The notes below the pieces were generated by a model that was not told the origin of the DNA, did no database searches, and saw only the letters and a program-made list of their open reading frames with translations. Below, piece after piece: positions 23,878 to 33,363 of a DNA stretch of 64,000 nt. Origin of the DNA: Bisporella sp. PMI_857 (Eukaryota; Ascomycota; Leotiomycetes; Helotiales; Helotiaceae); assembly GCA_021307315.1 (NCBI GenBank), contig JAJSPD010000001.1:186001-250000 (forward strand), in the 5' to 3' direction. The number at the start of each line of letters is the position of its first letter. Positions within the stretch are counted from its first letter, which is position 1. Made by a program: the position numbers and the translations under genes.

Positions 23878-23898
23878 GGGGGGGCGCGGGGGGGGGGG
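23878..23898 (+). repeat. G7-CGC-G11 tract
   Basis: Seven G (23878-23884), CGC, then eleven G (23888-23898), followed by CGCG. It can fold as a G-quadruplex on the plus strand. Confidence 0.9.
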
Positions 23899-24038
23899 CG
23901 CGTGTATATCCTGTCTTATTTGAGCGGCCGGATTGGATGTTTTTTTATTTTATACATTTTTTTAACAAAAGCAAACATGGAAAACCGTTATATTTTTCCG
24001 GAACGCACACAGCCATGATATATAATAGCATGCGGATT

Positions 24039-24065
24039 GAAGAAGAAGAAGAAGAAGAAGAAGAA
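24039..24065 (+). repeat. (GAA)9 microsatellite
   Basis: Nine uninterrupted GAA units in non-coding DNA. Confidence 0.95.
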
Positions 24066-24499
24066 CAAGACGCAGCGCGGAAGGGCGACAAATCTCGCAT
24101 TCTCTCGCTCTCGGAACCCCCTTCGAGACTTTTATGCCATCTGCGCCCATTAGAATGGCCAGCCGACGCACAGCCATACAACGCCGCGCCTAATAGATAC
24201 CTCGGGTCCTCGAAAATACGGCCGGAAGACGCAGGCTTCACGGTTTCCCTTTGCTCAAGATGTAAAGACGCATAGCGATCGCCTTCCGCCGCCTTGTTCC
24301 TGCTTGTTACGAGCCCGCCCCGCCCCGCCCACCAGCCCGTCGTTTTCCATCTTCCTCGCTCTCCCCTCCCCCCCTTTCTCAAAAGCCAAATCAAACAAAC
24401 AAGCTCGCTGGCCGTAGAGATCATTCCGCTTCACGGTCCTGCCGGCCCCCTCGACCCTTTTCCCTTGAGCCGTGAAAACAGAGTTTTTGGCTGGGTTAA

Positions 24500-24525
24500 G
24501 GGGGGGGGGGGGGGGTGGGGGGGGG
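24500..24525 (+). repeat. G16-T-G9 tract
   Basis: A 26-base G tract broken by a single T at 24516, about 400 bases past the stop codon of the sulfate permease gene. Length may be uncertain because such runs are error-prone. Confidence 0.9.
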
Positions 24526-24922
24526 TATCTTATATATAGAAGTCGTCCAAGGACGTTTTAGGTTGAAGCTCTTACTCGGCCGGGCATAATACTTTGGTCT
24601 TTTGGAAGTGAGAGAATGAACCCGCCCGGAAAGCCGCCGGGCTCATGGATTATGCTAGGTTGAGTTGGGTTCTCTCTTCCCTCCCCGAACGATTCGTATA
24701 AATATAACGTGAACTACATCGAATGAAGGAATGAGAATGTTGATGAATAGCAGGATAGCAAATGCTGGTTGTAACGATAGACAAGAATTATATTAACATC
24801 CCGCCCTTCTCCAAACAGCAACGGTATAATCATAGCTACAGAGGTATCTTATTTAGTGTCCAACCTTCCCATACCCAAATGTAAACTCTAATCAAAAACA
24901 GCATTTATGTTTTTAGACAATC

Positions 24923-27568
24923 TCATGGCGCCTCTCCGATACCCTGGCCTCCCTTAGCTTCAAGCTCGTCTCTTGCGCGAATGTTGGCAACCGCGCTTTG
25001 CAACGCGGCAGTGAGGTCGATGTGGAATAGTGGGCGGTTCAGTCCATTGACGGTAATCGTCTTGCTGCTCGTGGTGGTCTTGACGCCGGAATTCTTCAGA
25101 TCAGAACTCTCGCCGCTCTCGCTATCACCAATGATAGCGTCTCCGGCACGAGCACGGTCACGATTACGCGCACGTTGTTCTTGCAGCAGCTCCTTCTCGT
25201 TATTTTGTTGCTCGGCAAAGGCGGCGGCTGATTCTGCGCCACCGATCTCGCTAACGGAGAAGATAGGCTTCCAGCGTGAGACAGATCCCTCAGTTTGGCT
25301 GACAGTCGGATAACCAAAACCCGCTGCGACAAGGGCACGCTTGGTCCAGCGATTGTTAATGTTGGCGAAGTGCCAGTCGACCGTAGATGGTGCGGTATAT
25401 TTGTCGAGTTGGTTGCGAACGTCAATGAGCTGTTGCACGGAGGTGACATCAATATTGTTAACGGAGCTGAAGTCAAGGATGATGGCGTTAAGGGTTGGGC
25501 GGTCGCTATGATCGGGTACTTTATGGCCACGACGTGGTCCAGGGTCATTCCAGGGACGGTCGCCCAGGCGCGGATAGTTGTCCGGGTTGGTGCGGCGAGT
25601 ATTGGCGTAAATGTGATCGGTGAGTTGGTCAAGATAGTGGTTGGCGTTGGGGTAGTTGAAGCCTTCTGAGAATCGGTAGATGAAGACACCTGGGAACGGA
25701 GTTTGGATGTCAATCTCCGGGTTGGAACCATCGTGGTGATCGAGTGGGAGGAAAATGTTGCGAGAAACGGAGTCCTCAATGCCATGTGCAGACTTTGATG
25801 GGAAGGTTCCATGGTCTGGAGAAGGCCTGTAGCTAGATCCGACATATTGGTCGTCCAAGATAGAGTGGATCCTGACCTTACCCAAGAAGCGACCGTTTGC
25901 TCTTAGGATGCGGAAGATGAGAAGCGCGGCAGACATGGAAATGGTGGTATAAATACCGTCCTCGATATTGTCGAAAATTGTGACAAAAACACCTGCGAAG
26001 AATACTGGTACCTCAAGTGGCGACACTCGCCAGAATTGGTAAACGGTATTTGGCGGAGTTATGAGATCCAGGACGGCGTGGATGATGACCGCCGACAAAG
26101 ACGCGCTGGGAATGTAGAAGAAAACTGCTGGAAGTGCATAGATAGCGAGCAACACAACAATACCAGTTATCACACCAGCGAACGGGGTTCGGACACCAGC
26201 CTTGGACTTGATGGCAGTACGGGAGAAGGACCCAGTGGCTGGGTAGCCGCCAAGGAAAGGCCCAAAGATATTGGTGATACCGATGGCAACCATTTCTTGC
26301 GAAGGATTGATGATATAGTTGTTGATACGTCCGAAAGACTTGGAGATGGCGATGTGCTCAATCAGGAGAACGATGACGGTTGCTGGCAAATCACTCACAA
26401 AGATCTTGATGATGCCAACATTGATCCTGGGAACACCTGCAGCAGTGAAACCTAGCAAACCTGTTAACTGTGGGAGCCTCAGATAGTATACAGCTTAGCC
26501 TTACCTCTGGGAACAGTCTTTAAGATCTTGAAGAGCGGCTTGCTGCGGTGGTGTCTGTTTACAAGCCAACTGATCATGGTGTATAGCAGAATGACGAAAG
26601 CGGTTCTGCAGGTAGAAATAAAGAAGAAAGTCTTCGCCTTCTTAGGCCATTTCTTTGCTGCGAGACTGCAGCTGGCTCGGATAAGGTAGAGCATCGCAAG
26701 TGCAGTAAGGCCCATAGCAGCATTGAGATCGGTCCTTGGAAGTCCCTTGAGCGTGTTGATAATAACCTTGTACGTTGCCTCTCTGGTACTGAACCCGGTG
26801 ATACCCATCAAAGCTGGGACCTGTCCGGCTGCGATGCTGATAGCCGATCCAGTCATGAATGCAGCAATCGACACCAAGGGGATCAAATCGACGATCCATC
26901 CCCATCGAACAAGGCCCAAGAAAGTGATGATAGCTCCGGCGATGACTGCTAACGCGGCCGCAATGACGGGTCCAGGAATCTCAGGATTGGTGTCCTTGGC
27001 CTTCAACACGATTTCTCCAACGAGAACAGACATGACAGCGACGGGCTAGAAGTGTCAGTACCGGCCATGAAATGCAGGAAATGGAAGACTTACACCAATG
27101 GTGATATCCTTAGATGTAGCGAAGAACCAGTAAACCATGACACCCATGAAGGATGTATAGAGACCATATTGGACGGGAAGTTGAGCGAGGGCGGCATAAG
27201 CCATTCCCTGAGGAACCACGACCGCACCCACAGTGATACCTTGAAAAAGTTTTAGTAATAGCAAATTAAACAAGTCACGGCTACGTACCAGCAACCAGGT
27301 CACCAGCAAGCCACTGAGCATTGTAGCGAGTAATCCAGTGAGTGAATGGGAAGAGAGATCTGGCATAGGTGAGGAGGCCACGTTTAGTTGGGAGTTGTTC
27401 TTGGATCCATTCGATGTTGCGAGGCTCCTCCTCGACATAGGTATCGGCCGTGGTAGACGAGAAGGTCGACTCTCCTCGACGGAGCTCCTCGTTTAGCTCA
27501 TTGCGGTAGTAGAGCTTGATGCCGAGGGCTTTGGCCAGGCCATGGCCGACTTGTGTAGCGGTGACCAT
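24923..27568 (-). CDS. SulP-family sulfate permease with STAS domain
   Basis: Exons 27568-27289, 27239-27094, 27045-26505 and 26460-24923 give 834 residues, the usual size of fungal sulfate permeases. The exon junctions restore DLVAGITVGAVVVPQGMAYAALAQLP, the conserved first helices of SulP proteins. Many hydrophobic helices follow, including the SFGRINNY...NPSQEMVAIGITNIFGPFLGGYPATGSFSRTAI signature region. The C-terminal half has a cytosolic STAS domain (about residues 573-715, with LNAIILDFSSVNNIDVTSVQQL). Fungal members (cys-14, SUL1/SUL2, sB) import sulfate across the plasma membrane and are repressed by good sulfur sources. The upstream spacer is long and repeat-rich (described separately). 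The frame appears intact. Confidence 0.95.
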
Positions 27569-28835
27569 GGTAAGGTTGCTGTCACTGAAGTTGTGAAGAA
27601 GTTTTCTTGACCACGCTTCAGGTTGGGAGGAGGGAAGAAGGGTTGACTATAAGAGGAACGCGAGATTAGATCTAAGCCGGGTACGATGAGATGGGAGTCT
27701 TGGGCCGGCAGAGGATCTGCAAGATGCTTGTCAGGGTGTGTAATGCGGGAAGCACAGGGCTCATATATTTCTGTTGCAGGGACCACTACCACGGAGGCGG
27801 GAAGAACTGGGTGACTGATGAGCTCGCGTGAGGTGGAAAAGAAGCCCAGTTGTCTAGACGCGGGTAGCAGAAGAAGCAAAGGTTGGGAATTGGCGCGGGC
27901 AGCTTGGCCTGGATGGAGAGGGTTTTTTATTATGATATAACCCGTCTGGGTATAGAAGACGCGATAGCTTTTTGAAGGCTTTTTGGAGGCAGAAAGTGAC
28001 GGGCGCCACCAATAAATTGCGTGCTTCACCCAGTCCTTTGATTCGATCGATCTGATCTGCTTCTTTCACCCAGAGCAAAGGAGATCTGGAGGGAAGTGAG
28101 GTGTGCTGGGGCTGCCCAAATGTGGTAGAAATCACAAAGAGCTATAGCATAGAAATGGGCAACGAGGACGCTGAACCGCAAATTCCAAAAAGCAGAATAT
28201 GTAGTGCAGGATTATCCCAAATGCAGCAGAGCACACAGACAAATACGGTGGGTTGGGTTGGTGCTGAACTAGATTAGACCCTTTTTTTTTTTTCTTTCTT
28301 AGAGGCGGGTAGGAGAAGTAGTAGCGTAAGGCGTAGGAGAGAGCCAAGGCAAAGAGAGGCGAGATGAAATAGCGCTGGTGGAGAGGAAAGGGTATAGGGT
28401 GTCCTGTTGGGGAAGAAGGATGGAAAGTGAGGGTACAGTACATACGAAGGGTCCAGTATAGTATAGTACAGTACCTGGCCTAGGCCGGGTTCATTCATTG
28501 ATTAATGGAGATTCAACGGGGGGGGGTTGAGTGGGTTGGTGGGTGGATTGATGATGGTGGTGGGGGGAAGAAGTAGAGTAACATTAAAGTAACATGCATT
28601 ACTCTACTACACTACTACTACTACTACTGCAACTAACCGTGATGCAAACATGTGGGAGCTGACGAATAATAAGGCGCTAAGATGGGTTGAAAGAGAAGGC
28701 GAGAAGGGTTCCCTGCTGCTGCTGGAAAGGGAATGGAAGCACCAGCATCGTACAACCTAGTAATAGGACCGGAGATACCCAGACATCCTAGCTCGGTCCA
28801 TGATGAAAATCGAGTTTGTGTGGGACCGAGATGCT

Positions 28836-28930
28836 GATGTAGATGTAGATGTAGATGCAGATGCAGATGCTCTCTCTCTCTCCCTCACCCTCTCCCTCAC
28901 TCTCCCTCTCCCTTTTTTTTCACTCATTCA
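28836..28930 (+). repeat. Hexamer repeat followed by polypyrimidine tract
   Basis: GATGTA/GATGCA hexamers run to about 28870. They are followed at once by a CT-rich stretch (TCTCTC, CCCTCA and CCCTCT blocks) ending in T8. Confidence 0.85.
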
Positions 28931-29031
28931 TTCTTTCTTTCTGGAAGCTTACTGGAGGGGTAAGAGCTCTCCACAGTAAATGGCGACATCCAAGCTAAAA
29001 AGGGTCTCGCTTAACTTTCTCACTGCTACAG

Positions 29032-29053
29032 TACAGTACTACACAGTACTGTA
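29032..29053. repeat. Perfect 9-bp inverted repeat with 4-nt loop
   Basis: TACAGTACT (29032-29040), ACAC, AGTACTGTA (29045-29053). Further TACTGTA-like words follow to about 29070. Confidence 0.85.
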
Positions 29054-29717
29054 TGTATACTGTAACTGTACCCCCCATTTCATCTCTCCACATCTGGTCC
29101 TGTACAGTAAAAAATGAATTTTGATTTGCAACCACTTGTTTCTCTTCTTCTTCTTTCTTTTCTTCTTTTTTATTCGCTGTTCACATGTCTCAAATTATTC
29201 AGATCTATTAGTTAATATTACGGCATAAGCCGGAAGCAGCAGCATCATCATCATCGTCATCTTCGTCTTCTTCTTCATTTCTGCTTTGTTGTTGTTCTCT
29301 TTAATCCGCCACTCCAGGGGTCCCTCGTCCGCTACCACAGTTCGTGCTCTATCTCCACTATGGTGCAATTCAGCCCCGAATTTCATCATTTTCTTGGCAT
29401 TCTAGGCAAACGCGTCTTAATGGACAAGTTGTCGGTTAAGCTTTGCTTACCACCTCTGGATTCCTTCGATTTACTGAACTGAATTCATCTCGTGGAAAAT
29501 TTCAAACCCAGCCTGATCGCTCATTTCCTGTGCGATTGTCTTCCGCGGAGCTGGAAATTGATCGGGAAAAAATGCCTCAACTGTTGGATTTGAACTCGGC
29601 CGTGCAAATGGAAAAGACCGAGACATTCACGGAAAAATTCATCGATATCGGAGTACTTTGATGCCAAAACTTGGACGACGACATTGGAATGCTTGGAGAA
29701 TGCTTATTCAAATGCCA

Positions 29718-30912
29718 TCATGATACTTGGCTCTGAAGAAGACTTCTTGACATGAATTGGCAACGGCAGGCGTCTTCTTGGAGTTTACACAAGAAACGCA
29801 ACACATTTTCTTGTCTGAATTGGCAACGGAAGGCTGCTGCTTGGATGCTGTCACCAAGCTTCTTGGATTCTTGACGTCTTGGTATCTGACGACATACCAA
29901 GATACCGTCTCTACCTTTGTGACACGATATGAAAAATCGGTAGAAGCACCCATATGCTTCAACATTTGCTAAGGATGGCAGACGGCACCGCCATAGAGCA
30001 TAGAATGTCAAGTAACAATAGTGAAAACAGTGAGATCTGATGGATGCAGACATACGCTGTACGAATGTACAGCATTCAAGCCGCCGCTGTAGATCTGGAG
30101 ATCACTTGAAACGACCGTAGTCGATTGTGCCTCAAGATATGCTTCGCTCGAAATTATCTTCAATAGTTCATTAGACCACCAATACTTTTCTCTGCGAATA
30201 TGAGGTGGTACTCGGCAAGGAGGTAGTACGAGTGCATACTGGAGAATGATAAGAAATCTGCAACTGCAGCAATACATCATGTTATCAAACAACTCTGAAG
30301 ATCTCTCGGTTTGGCTTGAGGGGAATCTAATTTGATTTCCTCTTTGGGCCTTGAACAGAGCTGCCCAAATTTCCTCAATAAAATTGCTGATCAAAAACAT
30401 CATACAAGCTAAAATGTGCGAATACAAGGCTGGAGAGGTTGGAGCAGTTCCAATCACATGAAAGAACTTCTCCTGCAGTGTCATAGACTCACATGGACTT
30501 ACATGTCTTTGGATCTTCTGGGTCTTCTGCATGAGGAGACTCAAATCGCCATAGCGCTCGATGATTGAAAGACTCTTGGGCCATCAATGCTATCATTACT
30601 GATGCTGCTGGACCAGCATGACAACCATGTGGCTGAAGTCGATCCATGCTGTAGGTTTCTCTTGAAACAAATTCAAGTCCACTTCAAGCAAATGTAAATT
30701 TTCGAGACAATAGGTATAGACAAAATGCGTGTTAGATATCAATGAAATTGAGAAATGAATGGGTTTCCTAGATAGCAAGGCTATAACAGCCTGTTCATGC
30801 AAGGTGATGCGTGGACGATCTGTATGACATCCCAACACATAGATCTTAAAATCAAGACTACCTCGGAGAAACCTCCGCAGATAATTCCGATAGATCCTGG
30901 ATAATAAATATT
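29718..30912 (-). pseudogene. Possible spliced gene or gene relic, unidentified
   Basis: The minus strand has protein-like open stretches in successive frames. About 105 codons run from 30912 to 30596 (...FKIYVLGCHTDRPRITLHEQ...), and a 178-codon frame covers 30544-30008. A short stretch between them could join the two through GTAATG and GTAAGT donors. No suitable ATG begins the first stretch, and no domain is recognised. The 3' end runs into an imperfect tandem repeat. It could be a real gene with an unseen first exon or a decayed copy. It sits divergent to BUB2, about 220 bases from that gene's start. Confidence 0.25.
29753..29845 (+). repeat. Imperfect 30-bp direct repeat
   Basis: Copies at 29753-29782 and 29816-29845 share 26 of 30 bases, both starting TGAATTGGCAACGG and ending CTTGGA, 63 bases apart. 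A perfect 8-bp inverted repeat (CTTGGTAT/ATACCAAG) follows at 29878-29901. Confidence 0.8.
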
Positions 30913-31129
30913 AAGCCATGTCTGCAATTGGTACAGGATAACCTGTAGAGGGCTTTGGTGATGAATATGGTGTCCCGCTCCACTGGTCGGCGGAGCGGGA
31001 GTGGGGTGAAAGCTTGGACGCGATGCGCGTTTTTGTGGGGTAATCAAACTTCACCAAAATCACCTCGAGAACAACTTCATTCTCAACCAGCTGAATTTCC
31101 TTTCCGCTTATGCGGACGAACGCGTGAAA

Positions 31130-32551
31130 ATGTCGTCCTCGCCTATCAAAGAGCCAATTCCCACGCTCCTACCCCCGAACACGCTGCTAAATGCGCCACC
31201 ATCACCAAATTCTCATCGCGCTCTCCGTCGTCTAAAATCTGCACACACCCTAGGTCAATCACCGCAGCCTTCTTTGATATCACAGCAGCACAGAGAAAGA
31301 CTACAGCGGAATATTTCACCTGTCAAGAAGGACCCACCTACTCGGGGCAGAAGCAATAGTGATGCGACAAATATGCCTCCGAATCTAGGTGCAGCGGGAC
31401 GGCGACCGCTGGTGGCTAGGACAAGCACAAATGAGATGTTATCGTTGGATAAGTTGGTTAGAGATGGGCCGCCGGATGGGGACATACAAGGTGCGCTCCA
31501 GAGCACACGGTTGAAGATACTGGATCAGGGAATTAAGAGTGATTCAGACGGAATGGTACATGCACTCTTTCCTATTTTCGAAGCAGGAACATGCTAACAG
31601 AGATAGTCTTCTCTGCGAATATACGTCTGGCTTATCCTTCTCAACGCCCCTGTGCTAGAGACCGACGCCTACCTTGCCCTCATTCACCGTGGTGCGTCGC
31701 CCGCCTACTCGAAAATCCGCAACGACACCTTCCGTACTTTAGCCACCGATCCTCTCTTCCGCCGGCGTGTCAGCGAAGCCTCACTCATCCGCCTCCTCAA
31801 TGCTATAGCATGGAAGTTGCATGATGCAAAAGAAGAACGTGCCGTATCCCCGGCGAGACTGACACATACGTCCAATGTGCACGGCAGCCCAGAATTACAA
31901 TCGTCGGCTCCAGCGCTCAGATCGCGAAGCAGAGCTCTTACATTAACGACTGAGGGTTCCGATGCTGGGGCGGGTGAACCAGGAACTTATGTTCAAGGGA
32001 TGAATGTCCTCGCTGCACCATTCTTGTATGCGGCTAGAAGTGAAGCGGAGGCGTTCATTGCATTTCATAGGTTCATCACGCATGAATGCCCTGGCTATGT
32101 GCGCGGTGCTATGGATGGGGTGCATAAGGGTCTCGCGTTGGTAGACAAAGTACTCGCTATCGTGGACCCGAAATTAAGTCTTTACCTTATTGGCAAAGGC
32201 ATGAACGCCGAGCTCTACGCATTCCCGTCAGTACTGACTCTGTGTGCGTGCACACCGCCGCTGCCAGAGGTGCTTCGGTTGTGGGATTTCCTCTTTGCCT
32301 ATGGGGCGCATTTGAATATCTTGTGTATCGTAGCTCAACTAGTGATATTGAGGAATTCGATTTTGAATTCACCTAGGTATGTGACCTTTTAGAATGCTAG
32401 CTAGTGCGTATGAGCTGACAGACATAGCCCGACGAAGATTCTGCGCTCATTTCCGCCCATCAATGCGGAGATGGTAAAAGAGGTTACCTTAACACTGATC
32501 AAGAAGATTCCAGACGATGTATACGCTGAGATTGTGTCTCATGCGAAGTAG
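31130..32551 (+). CDS. BUB2: TBC-domain GTPase-activating protein, BUB2/Cdc16 family
   Basis: Exons 31130-31555, 31607-32376 and 32428-32551 give 439 residues. About 135 residues of Ser/Pro/Arg-rich N-terminal extension precede the TBC domain. Both catalytic fingers are present: the IxxDxxR arginine finger IRNDTFR (Ile179-Arg185) and the glutamine finger in YVQGMN (Gln272). Between them sits a low-complexity Ser/Thr insertion of roughly 50 residues. In the known family Bub2/Cdc16 with Bfa1/Byr4 inactivates the Tem1/Spg1 GTPase at spindle pole bodies, holding back mitotic exit or septation. The C-terminus (FPPINAEMVKEVTLTLIKKIPDDVYAEI) fits this subfamily. ATG 31130 is chosen; upstream in-frame starts are non-ATG. 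Confidence 0.9.
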
Positions 32552-33363
32552 CCAGTGGCTTCGCAATTACTTGGTTGAGGAAAGAGCATAAAAGGCGTTG
32601 AATGGGCATTTTGAGGATTTGCGGCGTACGGACGAAAAGGAAAATACTGGAGTTGGTATTCACGATTGTGTTTGCTGATGCTGGACGAATAATGTGAAAA
32701 TGAAAATGGGTAAAGCCTTCGATTTATGAAGTTGTAAAATTCGACTTTGTACAATATATTATGAAATCAACAGAGATAATTCTCCAAACAGGAATGCTTT
32801 CAAGCAAGGCTATAAATGCCCAGAAGAGAAGGCCTGCGAGTTTCAGCATACCCAGCTAATAAACTTGAGCCTAGAAACTACCTCATGGCAGGAAATAAAA
32901 AGTCTACTTCAAAGCTATTCATGATAAAACTTCTAGACTGTCCGAACTGCAAAATCAGATGGCTGTGTCGTTAGTTTGAATTCTGCGGTGCCTAAAGTAA
33001 CCAACTAAAGAAAGTAATCACCACAAGGACAACAGAATTATGGGGTTCTGCGATGTGTGGTGAGACGGTTATACTGCTGACCTTCTAAACTCAGCAAAGC
33101 GTAGGCTCGGTTAAGCCCCTATCGACAGTCAACGTCTCTTGGATGTCTGCCTAATAATCAAACGCAACAAACTCAAGCAATACATTAACCGGCATGTACA
33201 TTGTATCTGATGGATGTTACATTTCGCTGACGCGTTACATATGCAGTCAATGATCAATTCAAGGCATAAAAGCACTTGACTTGAACCGAGTCACAAGTAT
33301 CAGAAGGAGCGGCATTTTACCTGCGCCTCATTCCTCAAAGTAACTCTTTAGCACCTCTATAAA
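32552..33363. other. Spacer between BUB2 and S9 peptidase
   Basis: No gene, tRNA or repeat seen. AT-rich compared with the GC-rich gene that follows. Confidence 0.5.

Larger units (their letters stand above)
23515..24922. other. 1.4 kb spacer with simple-sequence tracts
   Basis: It lies between the tRNA and the 3' end of the sulfate permease gene. No protein gene is supported. It holds two long G tracts (23878-23898 and 24500-24525), a (GAA)9 run, and C- and T-rich stretches. Open frames across 23790-24424 are products of these tracts. Confidence 0.5.
27569..29650. promoter_or_regulatory. Long upstream region of the sulfate permease gene
   Basis: About 2 kb with no supported gene, containing polypyrimidine, hexamer and trinucleotide repeats and two perfect inverted repeats (28572-28608 and 29032-29053). 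An ATGGCGACAT at 28980-28989 differs at one position from the ATGRYRYCAT palindrome bound by the Cys3/MetR sulfur regulator in Neurospora and Aspergillus. I infer a long promoter and 5' leader, not a gene. Confidence 0.35.
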
